This document shows, piece by piece, positions 8,690 through 15,477 of a stretch of DNA of 64,000 bases. The notes beneath the pieces are model-generated. The model worked only from the letters and a program-made list of their open reading frames with translations. It was not told the origin of the DNA and ran no database searches. This DNA comes from an uncultured Algibacter sp. GTDB taxonomy: Bacteria > Bacteroidota > Bacteroidia > Flavobacteriales > Flavobacteriaceae. The stretch covers positions 186,001 to 250,000 of the forward strand of contig NZ_CANKXG010000001.1 of the NCBI RefSeq assembly GCF_947487575.1, in the 5' to 3' direction. Position numbers and translations under genes: made by a program. The number at the start of each line of letters is the position of its first letter. The stretch's first letter is position 1.

Positions 8690-8701
8690 TAATTTTATTT
8701 A

Positions 8702-8822
8702 TTTGGGCGTTACCCTCATTTAAAATTCACGTAAGCTTTTAGCTTTATTACAATTCGGGTCAGGCTTTACGTTTCAATCTTTTGCAAAAAAGCAAAAGGA
8801 TTTTCTCTACAATCCTTAACGC
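8702..8822 (-). repeat. Structured interspersed repeat, copy A (minus orientation)
   Basis: Read on the minus strand it has box 1 (GTTAAGGATTGTAGAG), then a T/A hairpin (TTTTGC/GCAAAA), box 2 (GATTGAAACGTAAAGCC), a longer AT-rich spacer, and box 3 (GGTAACGCCCAAA). It faces copy B. The outer 13 bases of the two copies (TTTGGGCGTTACC and GGTAACGCCCAAA) are perfect reverse complements. Confidence 0.8.
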
Positions 8823-8914
8823 AAAAACTAAATAACGAATATACTGGGTTAGTATTTTAATTACAACGTGAATTCGTTAAAGTTTTACGAAAGTTTATTT
8901 GGTTGTTCGGGTGT

Positions 8915-9000
8915 GCGTTAGGGATAGCAGTGGATAGCCCACAGCGAGGCACGAGCGAGGACTTGCAACGTATAGCCCGACCCTTGTGGTAACGCCCAAA
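8915..9000 (+). repeat. Structured interspersed repeat, copy B (plus orientation)
   Basis: Box 1 is GTTAGGGATAGCAGTGG, box 2 is ACTTGCAACGTATAGCCC, and box 3 is GGTAACGCCCAAA at 8988-9000. The variable segment between boxes 1 and 2 is GC-rich (GCGAGGCACGAGCGAGG). Together with copy A it makes a 299-bp inverted arrangement that fills 8690-9043. I see no gene in that gap. Confidence 0.8.
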
Positions 9001-9043
9001 CACAGATTTTCTTCTTTTTAAAAGAAATTAAAAAACTAATACG

Positions 9044-9634
9044 TTAAGTTAAAAAATCGCTATTCAATATCATGGGTATAACCAAACCTACTACAATGGC
9101 TGATATTATCATAATCCAATCGCGTTTTGTAAATCTGAAAATAGTTTGCACAACATAGCCTAAAAATAGAACGACAAATACAATGATAACCTGAGCTATT
9201 TCTATACCTAAAGCGAATTCTAAAAGTAATATTAGTTTGTTATCTGTATCACCCAAAAGCATCTGGAATTCGCGGGCAAAGCCTAAGCCGTGTACTAAAC
9301 CAAAAAATAGTGTTGATAAAAACAGGATGCCTACTTTTTCGCGTTGTGCGCCTTTACCAGAAGTAAACACATTAAAAAGTGCAACAATTAAAATGGTAAT
9401 AGGTATTAAAAATTCTACTATGGTAGCGTTTACGCTTACTACATTGTAGGCTGCCAACACCAAAGAGAGTGTGTGCCCTAAAGTAAATAGAGACACTAGT
9501 AATAGTACGCGCTTCCAGTCTTTAAAAACATACGACACTGTTAAAACAATGAGAAATAAAACATGGTCGTAGGCATTAATATCTAGTACATGATTAATAC
9601 CATATTCTACATTAAACCAAAAATTTTCTAGCAT
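9044..9634 (-). CDS. HupE/UreJ-like integral membrane protein
   Basis: The 196-aa protein has about six membrane helices. The HupE/UreJ signatures are present: DHVLFLIVL (about residues 23-31), TLGHTLSLVLA and GLVHGLGFA, whose histidines are thought to bind nickel or other metals in this family. HupE and UreJ relatives are metal permeases, but no hydrogenase or urease genes lie nearby, so the substrate here is undefined. It lies 44 bases downstream of the threonine dehydrogenase gene on the same strand. Confidence 0.8.
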   Translation of the reverse strand: MLENFWFNVEYGINHVLDINAYDHVLFLIVLTVSYVFKDWKRVLLLVSLFTLGHTLSLVLAAYNVVSVNATIVEFLIPITILIVALFNVFTSGKGAQREKVGILFLSTLFFGLVHGLGFAREFQMLLGDTDNKLILLLEFALGIEIAQVIIVFVVLFLGYVVQTIFRFTKRDWIMIISAIVVGLVIPMILNSDFLT

Positions 9635-9678
9635 ACTAATTAATATTTAGGGTTAATCGGGGCTGACCAAATATACAA

Positions 9679-10650
9679 TTATTGAGACGTTTTTAAAATA
9701 GTGCTATATTTTTTACCTAACTGAAAAAGCATTTCCTCTGTAATGTCTTCTAATAAAAACGAATGTTTCCACTTCCAATCTTGCCTCGCATAAGAGTCGT
9801 TAATACTTTTTGGCCAGCTATTGGCAATATCCTGCCTGTAATCTGGCGCATAATTAATTTCAAACTCAGGGATGTGTTTTTTTATAGATTCTGCAACTTC
9901 TTTTGGTGTAAAACTTATAGCCGCCATATTGTATGACGACCTAATTTTTATATCTTTTGCTCTAGCCATCATAATATTTATGGTTGCTTTTATGGCATCG
10001 TCCATAAACATCATAGGCAACTCGGTGTCCTCTTTTAAGAAGCACTTATATTGTTTTGTTTTTACGGCTTCGTGGTATATTTCAACAGCATAATCTGTGG
10101 TACCTCCGCCTGGCATGGTTTTCCAGCTTATAATTCCTGGGTAACGAATACTCCTCACATCAACATTGTATTTATTAAAATAATATTCACACCAACGCTC
10201 TCCTACTTGTTTGGTAATACCATAAACAGTTGTAGGCTCCATTGTCGTGTATTGGGGTGTGTACTCTGTTGGTGTTGTTGGTCCAAAAACCGCAATACTT
10301 GATGGCCAAAATATTTTTTTAATAATCTTATCTTTTGCTAAATTCAAGACATGAAATAAAGAATCCATGTTTAAATTCCATGCTTCTTCTGGAAATTTCT
10401 CCCCAGTTGCACTTAACATGGCGGCCATTAAGTACACCGTATCAATATTGTACATTTCAACACATTTTTTTACGCCTTCATAATCTTTTGCATCTAAAGT
10501 TTTAAAAGTTCCAGAATTTACTAGGTCTGAATTATTTCGATTAATATCCGTAGCAATTACATTTTCCTCACCATACATCTGCCTTAGCTTATATGTTAAT
10601 TCTGAACCAATTTGCCCACCAGCACCAATTATTAATATTTTTGAGCTCAT
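9679..10650 (-). CDS. L-threonine 3-dehydrogenase, SDR (epimerase-like) type
   Basis: The 323-aa extended short-chain dehydrogenase has the NAD-binding motif GAGGQIGSE (residues 9-17) and catalytic Y143-x-x-x-K147 (YGITK) with a serine at S117/S118 (WPSSIAVFG). Overall it matches the UDP-galactose-epimerase-like threonine dehydrogenase characterised in Flavobacterium frigidimaris. That enzyme oxidises L-threonine to 2-amino-3-oxobutyrate with NAD+. The PGIISWKTMPGGGTTDYA stretch is typical of the group. A generic nucleotide-sugar epimerase is less likely. Confidence 0.88.
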   Translation of the reverse strand: MSSKILIIGAGGQIGSELTYKLRQMYGEENVIATDINRNNSDLVNSGTFKTLDAKDYEGVKKCVEMYNIDTVYLMAAMLSATGEKFPEEAWNLNMDSLFHVLNLAKDKIIKKIFWPSSIAVFGPTTPTEYTPQYTTMEPTTVYGITKQVGERWCEYYFNKYNVDVRSIRYPGIISWKTMPGGGTTDYAVEIYHEAVKTKQYKCFLKEDTELPMMFMDDAIKATINIMMARAKDIKIRSSYNMAAISFTPKEVAESIKKHIPEFEINYAPDYRQDIANSWPKSINDSYARQDWKWKHSFLLEDITEEMLFQLGKKYSTILKTSQ

Positions 10651-10773
10651 TAAACTGCTTTTTTATAGAGATAATTCAAAAATAATAAGTTCTTATTGAT
10701 AATACTTCATTTATAATGTAAAATATTATTAATTTCATTTTTTATTAATTGATTAAAAAATAAACAATTACTA

Positions 10774-10781
10774 TATATTTG
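10774..10781 (+). promoter_or_regulatory. Predicted -7 element (TATATTTG) for the lipoprotein gene
   Basis: An exact TAnnTTTG match lies 27 bases before the ATG at 10808. A TTG at 10749-10751 is 22 bases upstream, slightly longer than ideal spacing. Confidence 0.45.
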
Positions 10782-10807
10782 TACCACATTATTTTAAATG
10801 AATCATA

Positions 10808-11326
10808 ATGCATATTAAAATCTTAACACTTTTAAGTTTTCTAATTTTATTTTCGGCTTGTAAAAAAACTCAAGAAGACGTTTCCGAAAACCAAATTGAA
10901 CAAAATAAGAGTCATGAGATAGCTGAGACAGATATTTCTAATTTAAAGTATGTTGAATATATTTTAGATTTTAAAACTGAAGATATTATTGAAGATTGGC
11001 AAGAATACGTTCAATTAGAAGAGATTATTACTAATATAAAAAAGGGAGATTTAGTTTATTTTAAGGATAATGAGAAAGTTATTCAGTTACTTTTAAAAGA
11101 ATTAAAACAAAATATTCCTGCACCCTTAAAGTCGGAATCTATTAACTCTAGAATTTTAGTTTTAGAAACTAAGCTTCTTAAACTTGAAAGTTTATCAAAC
11201 TTAACGACAACTAGCAAAGAAGAACTTCTTGACAGTATAAAAGAATTTTTAGTAGCGTTCTCCAATTTAAGTTTTCAAATGAACAAAAAAGTTGAATTTG
11301 ATAACCGATCTATAGAAAAGCCTTAA
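10808..11326 (+). CDS. Predicted lipoprotein, unknown function
   Basis: The 172-aa protein has a type II signal peptide with a lipobox ending at C18 (LFSACKK). The mature part is acidic and helical, with heptad-like runs around residues 100-150 (RILVLETKLLKLESL), so it is probably a small helical bundle in the periplasm or on the outer membrane. No family was recognised. It has its own promoter and no operon partner. The sequence to the next gene (11327-11512) is AT-rich with no ORF. Confidence 0.7.
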   Translation: MHIKILTLLSFLILFSACKKTQEDVSENQIEQNKSHEIAETDISNLKYVEYILDFKTEDIIEDWQEYVQLEEIITNIKKGDLVYFKDNEKVIQLLLKELKQNIPAPLKSESINSRILVLETKLLKLESLSNLTTTSKEELLDSIKEFLVAFSNLSFQMNKKVEFDNRSIEKP

Positions 11327-11512
11327 TGAATAGTTCTAACTTCAATTATTTTTTTAGTTGAATTGTCTGCATTAACTTATGTTTCTGTGTCTCACTAATT
11401 TGAATTAAAAAAACCTAAATCAAATACATTTCTTTATTCATGTTAAATTTTTCTTTTTAGGAAATCTAAAAAATAATAAGTATATTTAAAATTACTTTAA
11501 AATTTAAAAACT

Positions 11513-11980
11513 ATGGGAATAAAGAGTTTTCAAGGGGCTAGGAGACAACAGGGAAATGATGAAGATGATACCCTTTTAACAGTTAATGATTATATGACAA
11601 GGGATTTAATAACGTTTACTCCGGAACAAACTATTGAGAATGTTATGCAATCATTAATTAAAAATCGAATTTCTGGAGGTCCAGTAATTAATAACCGAAG
11701 TGAATTAATTGGAATAATTTCTGAGAGTGATTGTATAAAACAAATTAGTGAAAGTCGTTATTATAATATGCCAATGCAAGATATGACCATTGAAAAATAC
11801 ATCACTAAAGATGTGGATACTATTGATGGTAATATGAATATTTTTGATGCTGCGAGTCTATTTGCTGAAAGTCCTAGACGCCGTTTTCCCATTGTTGAAA
11901 ACGGAAAATTAGTGGGGCAAATAAGCCAGATGGATATACTAAAAGCCGCTATGAAATTAAAAGGACAAAACTGGAAATAA
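11513..11980 (+). CDS. Tandem CBS-domain protein
   Basis: The 155-aa soluble protein has two CBS motifs, at about residues 22-80 (TVNDYMTRDLITFTPEQTI, GGPVINNRSELIGIISESD) and 88-150 (IEKYITKDVDTIDGNM, RRFPIVENGKLVGQISQMDIL). A CBS pair normally binds an adenine nucleotide and regulates another protein. No effector domain is attached, so the partner is unknown. It is monocistronic, followed at once by a strong terminator. Confidence 0.9.
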   Translation: MGIKSFQGARRQQGNDEDDTLLTVNDYMTRDLITFTPEQTIENVMQSLIKNRISGGPVINNRSELIGIISESDCIKQISESRYYNMPMQDMTIEKYITKDVDTIDGNMNIFDAASLFAESPRRRFPIVENGKLVGQISQMDILKAAMKLKGQNWK

Positions 11981-12005
11981 AATAAAGTCTATCATTAACT
12001 TATTA

Positions 12006-12047
12006 AAAAGCTTTTGATTCATTTGTAATCAAAAGCTTTTCTTTTTT
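12006..12047. terminator. Bidirectional intrinsic terminator
   Basis: A 14-bp perfect stem (AAAAGCTTTTGATT/AATCAAAAGCTTTT) with a 7-base loop is followed by a T-rich stretch. It lies between the convergent CBS and GIDE-like genes and can serve both. Confidence 0.85.
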
Positions 12048-12739
12048 TATACACGCCCATGTTTTGGTTTTAAAGCATCTGGGCTATCTGTTATCAATAT
12101 TTTATCTTTTCCTTTTGCGGTAACCGAAGCAATACTTGAATAATTATAATCCTTAACTGGGTTTTCTAACTTTACCCAGTTAACATACCCAGCAACTATA
12201 ATGCGTTCTCCAACTTCTACAATTGCCTCTTTATAACGTAGCTGTTTGTTAAAACCAAATAAATTATCAGTTTTAATATTATGTACTTTTAAAAGCGATG
12301 CAAATTCTGGAGTGAGTTCTTTAAACAAACTCGAACTTGCTTTTTTATCGGTTACTAAATAGTCATAATAGTCTTTAGGTGTTTTGATAGGTAGAACAAC
12401 AATACGCTCGCCTGTTTGTTCAATAAAAAAATCTTGAATACGTTCTTCACTAACAATTGTTTTCCATCTTGAGTTTTTACCAGAACTCACTTTTTTTTGA
12501 ATCTGCATTTTATAAAAAACACATTTGCGTTTACTTAAAGGTGCTATTAATGGATCTTCAATATTTAAGGCCTTACCTTCAATTTTAGAATACGTTTTGG
12601 TTTTTAAACTTCCTATGCGTTGACTTTGAAGATTCTTAAGTCGTCTTAAAATAATTGTTTTGGGGCTATAAAAATAAATCAGAAAAGCAATTATAGCAAA
12701 AACACTAATGGCTATAACAACAATAAATGGTGAACTCAT
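12047..12739 (-). CDS. Membrane-anchored protein with GIDE/BAM-like domain
   Basis: The 230-aa protein has one N-terminal helix (about residues 5-24) and a soluble domain. The stretch from about 60 to 215 (PLIAPLSKRKCVFYKMQIQK, SEERIQDFFIEQTG, YVNWVKL) resembles the GIDE domain of the mitochondrial ligase MUL1. Bacterial members lack the RING and so are not ubiquitin ligases. The role is unknown, with envelope association likely. Moderate confidence in the domain name. Confidence 0.6.
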   Translation of the reverse strand: MSSPFIVVIAISVFAIIAFLIYFYSPKTIILRRLKNLQSQRIGSLKTKTYSKIEGKALNIEDPLIAPLSKRKCVFYKMQIQKKVSSGKNSRWKTIVSEERIQDFFIEQTGERIVVLPIKTPKDYYDYLVTDKKASSSLFKELTPEFASLLKVHNIKTDNLFGFNKQLRYKEAIVEVGERIIVAGYVNWVKLENPVKDYNYSSIASVTAKGKDKILITDSPDALKPKHGRV

Positions 12740-12807
12740 TTTTTTAGTTTAAAAGTTTTTTGGTAACACTTATAAGTATAACGCTTAGCAAAAAAGTTAC
12801 AGTAAAA

Positions 12808-13155
12808 TTACTCCCTTTTTACAAGCGCATAAAAATCGTTCTCTAAAGGTAAATATCCCTGATCGTAAATAAAGTAATAAATAGTACCTGCTTTAGTGGT
12901 ATAAATACTTGTGAAATAATTAAAATCGAAACCGTTTTGAATAAGTTTTGTTCTTGTTGTTTTTGTTTTTTGTTTGGGGTTTAAAGTTTCTAAAATTCTC
13001 CAATTTTTTCTTAGCCTATTATTTATATTACGAATCAGGTTTTTAGAATCTTTATTAATGGTGTTATTATAAGCATTTCTGCAATAATCACTACAGAATT
13101 TTTTATCACTTCTGCCTACTAATTTCTCACTACATTCTAAACAAACTTTAGTCAT
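12808..13155 (-). CDS. Small Zn-ribbon protein, unknown function
   Basis: The product is 115 aa from the ATG at 13155. The N-terminus has a four-cysteine ribbon (CLEC ... FCSDYC), followed by a basic linker and a Tyr/Phe-rich C-terminal half. A longer frame with a GTG at 13173 starts inside the left terminus of a mobile element and is an artefact. The ATG at 13164 is also possible. The element inserted immediately upstream duplicated 18 bases that include this start codon, so the gene has lost its original promoter unless one lies in the element end. Confidence 0.65.
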   Translation of the reverse strand: MTKVCLECSEKLVGRSDKKFCSDYCRNAYNNTINKDSKNLIRNINNRLRKNWRILETLNPKQKTKTTRTKLIQNGFDFNYFTSIYTTKAGTIYYFIYDQGYLPLENDFYALVKRE

Positions 13156-13168
13156 AATTTTCATTTTT
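13151..13168. repeat. Left flanking 18-bp direct repeat of the mobile element
   Basis: GTCATAATTTTCATTTTT, directly outside the left inverted terminus. The identical 18 bases follow the right terminus at 15263-15280. It looks like a target duplication, though 18 bp is longer than the 8 bp usual for the IS1595 family. Confidence 0.85.
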
Positions 13169-13195
13169 GGCACTTATATACATTGAGGGACAAGC
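13169..13195 (+). repeat. Left terminal inverted repeat (27 bp)
   Basis: It shares GGCA, TATATACA and AGGGACAA with the right terminus at the same spacing (21 of 27 positions). Confidence 0.8.
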
Positions 13196-13254
13196 CCATT
13201 AATTTTAGATATTAAATTTAGTAAAAATTATCCGTTTACAAACGATTAAAACCT

Positions 13255-13495
13255 CCACCATAGACATATACTTTTTTATCTGTTCTGTTCATACAAAATA
13301 CTATTGAAAATTTTGGTGTGTTTTGAAACGTGATTTATACGGTGTTTACCACCAAGTAAGCGAAAAGCATTTAGAGCGTTTTTAGATGAATATAGTTCAC
13401 GTTTTAATACTAGAGACTTATCTAGTCAGGAGCGTTTCGAGAAGTTTTTGGTTGATAGTGAAAGTATATTAACTTATAAACGACTAACTACTTAA
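13255..13495 (+). pseudogene. IS1595/ISXO2 transposase remnant, C-terminal part
   Basis: Correcting small frameshifts gives H-T-N-T-I-E-N-F-W then CVLKRDLYGVYHQVSEKHLE and FLDEYSSRFNTRDLSS, ending at TAA 13493-13495. This is the C-terminal end of an ISXO2-like DDE transposase, including the catalytic glutamate in TIEN. At least three frameshifts are needed: an extra A near 13297, a missing T near 13314, and a missing T near 13380. The N-terminal two-thirds is absent, since only about 90 bases separate the remnant from the left terminus. Confidence 0.8.
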
Positions 13496-13632
13496 TAAAG
13501 TACAATGTATTTCGTCGATTGAATGTTTATAAAGTTGTTAGTAAATATGTTAAAAAAGTTAAATTTATGTATTTCAACTGATTTTTAATACATTTCATCA
13601 TTTTCTTGTTAGTTTTTTCGCCGAAATAGTTG

Positions 13633-13726
13633 TATATTTGTACTGTCAATACACAAAGTGTAAAGGACGTGGTTGCCCACAGAACCGTAAATGTGGACCT
13701 CATTCACCGAAATGGGGTTTTTTTTT
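13633..13726 (+). ncRNA. Candidate small RNA inside the mobile element
   Basis: A TATATTTG promoter element (13633-13640) predicts a start near 13647. About 75 bases later comes a strong terminator, with stem CCTCATT (13698-13704) and AATGGGG (13711-13717) followed by nine T. In between are hairpins ACAC-AAA-GTGT, GTGG-TTGC-CCAC and, as an alternative, CCACA/TGTGG. No ORF of useful length lies within. The transcript would converge on and slightly overlap the 3' end of the nuclease-like gene, so it could act as a 3' antisense. No Rfam family was recognised. Confidence 0.55.
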
Positions 13727-14225
13727 ACAATAAACTTTCATTATAAGTATTATAGTCCCATTCAAAATCTTTATTTTTTGTTTTACCTACATGAAATGCA
13801 GTAACTAAAAGTAAATCTTTACTAACTGGTTTTAAAATAACAACAAAGTTTTTTTCTTTAAACCAATAGTGTTTTTTTAAATATCCTTTATCTTTCTTCT
13901 CGAAATATAAAATCTTTTCACTATCCCTTTGTGCTAAAACGCACTTCGTCCAATGCATTTTATTAGCCCTATCCTTATCAAAAACTCTTGGCCTACCATA
14001 AGTTTGTTCTCTTGTTATTAGATGAACGAATGTTTCAGGCATACCTTCAAATCCTTTAACCCATGATTTTTGTGGCTTTAAAGTAATTTTGCGTCCATCA
14101 ACTTCAACATAATCATTCACAAAATCATCCCTATATATTTCATACATCTGGGCAATCTGTTTTTTTGTAGGTTTTGTTTCATCTAAATCATCAAATAGAT
14201 AATCCAAATCATCTAAATCAATCAT
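13725..14225 (-). CDS. Possible RelE/PBECR-like nuclease, transposon cargo
   Basis: The 166-aa protein has an acidic N-terminus (DLDDLDYLFDDLDE). The C-terminal part, about residues 80-160, has the layout of phage-type RelE/Barnase/ColicinD-fold nucleases: RPRVFDKDRANKMHWTK, then a hydrophobic ILYFEKK strand, YWFKEKNFVVILKP and LLLVTAFHV. The family assignment is by eye and uncertain. Its start overlaps the end of the DUF3800 gene by 8 bases, so the two form a coupled operon. A toxin or defence role is inference from the fold guess and cargo position. Confidence 0.45.
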   Translation of the reverse strand: MIDLDDLDYLFDDLDETKPTKKQIAQMYEIYRDDFVNDYVEVDGRKITLKPQKSWVKGFEGMPETFVHLITREQTYGRPRVFDKDRANKMHWTKCVLAQRDSEKILYFEKKDKGYLKKHYWFKEKNFVVILKPVSKDLLLVTAFHVGKTKNKDFEWDYNTYNESLL

Positions 14226-14934
14226 TTGAAATAGGTTTTATTTGAAAATCATGAATAAAAAACTTAGTATCCCAAGGCTCAGTGCCATCATCCAACAGAT
14301 ATCCAGAAACATCCTCTATATAATCAATAATCTTCTTTTTTACAGGAGAAGCATTGTCTTTTAAGTGTTCTTTTCTTGCTTTGTAGCATATTGCACCAAT
14401 AAAAAAATCTGTAAGTTGTAAAAACTCACTTTCATTTGAATGGATATGCTGAAAGTGCTTAAAAGGAGGATTGTTATTGTAAATTATATTTAATTCTTTT
14501 TCTAATAAATCAAGTCTCGTCTTCCCTCTTGTGTCTTTAACATCGAGATACACCCTGTAAATATCACTATCGTGAGATGACTTATCATTAAGTAAAATCT
14601 TTAGTGTTTTATAATAGTAACTGTTTTGGTCTTCTCTATTATATCTAGCACTACCTAAATTTTTCTTTTTCTTTATTAGAACGCTCCTAAATTCAATATC
14701 ACTTCTAAAAAAGAAATCTACCAATTCTTTGTATAAATCCCATCTTGACATAGAAAGTTTGTTCCACTTAAATTCCATAGGGTTTCTATGAGTAAACTTA
14801 ATGGATTTTAAAACCCTCTTCAAATCCTCGTAATTATCTTGTGAAACTTTTGTATACCCAATACACATTACTTCTGAATCGTCATTTTCTAAATGACAAC
14901 TTTCATCAATATATATATTATATGTTTTATCCAT
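14218..14934 (-). CDS. DUF3800 domain protein, transposon cargo
   Basis: The 238-aa protein has the DUF3800 signatures: NIYIDESCH at residues 6-14, YRVYLDVKDTRGKT in the middle and FLQLTDFFIGAICYKAR near 175-190. The family is thought to adopt an RNase H-like fold, with the acidic residues of YIDES, LDVKD and QLTD as the likely active centre. DUF3800 genes are common on mobile elements and next to defence genes. It is the first gene of a two-gene operon with its own promoter. Confidence 0.75.
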   Translation of the reverse strand: MDKTYNIYIDESCHLENDDSEVMCIGYTKVSQDNYEDLKRVLKSIKFTHRNPMEFKWNKLSMSRWDLYKELVDFFFRSDIEFRSVLIKKKKNLGSARYNREDQNSYYYKTLKILLNDKSSHDSDIYRVYLDVKDTRGKTRLDLLEKELNIIYNNNPPFKHFQHIHSNESEFLQLTDFFIGAICYKARKEHLKDNASPVKKKIIDYIEDVSGYLLDDGTEPWDTKFFIHDFQIKPISND

Positions 14935-14960
14935 ATATGAGTTTTGTGTAAATATAACTA

Positions 14961-14991
14961 CAAATTTACATTATATTTACATCATGAACAA
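14961..14991 (-). promoter_or_regulatory. Predicted promoter of the DUF3800 operon
   Basis: On the minus strand TTG (14991-14989) and TAAATTTG (14968-14961) are 20 bases apart, a good Bacteroidota promoter. Transcription would begin about 20 bases before the ATG at 14934. The -33 region overlaps the start codon of the divergent 35-aa ORF, so expression of the two may interfere. Confidence 0.55.
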
Positions 14992-15091
14992 AGAAGAAAA
15001 ACCAAAAGAGTACAACGATAAGTTAAAAATCAACACCTCTTTAGACGACGTATTAAAGGCTTCCGTTCCTAAGCCTAAAACAAAGGAATAA
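14984..15091 (+). CDS. 35-aa small protein, divergent from the DUF3800 operon
   Basis: The ATG at 14984 to the TAA at 15089 encodes MNKEEKPKEYNDKLKINTSL and then DDVLKASVPKPKTKE. It is charged and soluble, with no cysteine. The KLKINTSLDDVLKA core resembles tiny proteins I recall from other Bacteroidota genomes, but no function is known. A TATATTTA near-promoter lies only a few bases upstream. A regulator or antitoxin for the neighbouring operon is one possibility. Confidence 0.5.
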   Translation: MNKEEKPKEYNDKLKINTSLDDVLKASVPKPKTKE

Positions 15092-15262
15092 TACGCTCAT
15101 TGATAAGTGAGAGTTTATCTAGCAAGATGCTTGTTTCTGGGAATTACTGATTTAGCGGTGGTCAAAGGAAAGTTTTAAACGTCTTACATTCTTCAAAAAA
15201 AAGCACGTTTCTAAGTGCGAGATTCTATTTTATTTGTTTGTCCCTTGTTGTATATAGATGCC
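15092..15262. other. Right end of the mobile element, including 27-bp terminal inverted repeat (15236-15262)
   Basis: This is non-coding. A GCAC-GTTTCTAA-GTGC hairpin lies at about 15202-15217. The final 27 bases are the right inverted terminus. No transposase remnant is visible at this end. Confidence 0.6.
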
Positions 15263-15280
15263 GTCATAATTTTCATTTTT
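15263..15280. repeat. Right flanking 18-bp direct repeat of the mobile element
   Basis: Identical to 13151-13168 and directly abutting the right inverted terminus. Confidence 0.85.
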
Positions 15281-15335
15281 TATAAATATATGCATTTTAC
15301 ATGAATTAAACTTTTTAATTATAACTTACAATTAA

Positions 15336-15390
15336 AACGATTTAAACGACTACAATTATTTACAAACGAACACAAACGTTTACTAACCGA
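15336..15390. promoter_or_regulatory. Helically phased AACGA motifs upstream of ssb
   Basis: AACGA or close variants occur at 15336, 15345, 15365, 15375 (AACGT) and 15385 (AACCGA), with spacing of about 10 or 20 bases. This puts them on one face of the helix. The array lies about 90-140 bases before the ssb start and upstream of a CATATTTG near-promoter at 15411-15418. It looks like a protein-binding array. The binder is unknown. Confidence 0.4.
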
Positions 15391-15477
15391 TTAAAACTTT
15401 TAAAGTATCACATATTTGCAGTGTCGAAACATAAGAACTCGATAGTATTAACTGTTTAACAATTAAAATTTAAAATT

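Larger units (their letters stand above)
13169..15262. mobile_element. 2.1-kb cargo transposon of IS1595/ISXO2 type
   Basis: The termini are imperfect inverted repeats. The left end reads GGCACTTATATACATTGAGG from 13169. The right end read inwards from 15262 is GGCATCTATATACAACAAGG. The match is 21 of 27. An identical 18-bp direct repeat flanks both ends. Inside are a decayed transposase, a candidate small RNA, a two-gene operon (DUF3800 and a possible nuclease) and a 35-aa ORF. With no intact transposase it could move only if one is supplied in trans. Confidence 0.8.

Noticed and set aside
8702-9000. A new insertion sequence bounded by 13-bp inverted repeats
   Set aside because: The interior has no transposase, and each end aligns with repeat copies elsewhere. 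It is better read as two facing copies of one repeat family.
13155-13173. Upstream GTG extension of the Zn-ribbon gene
   Set aside because: The extra codons lie in the 18-bp flanking repeat and the transposon terminus, so they were created by the insertion.
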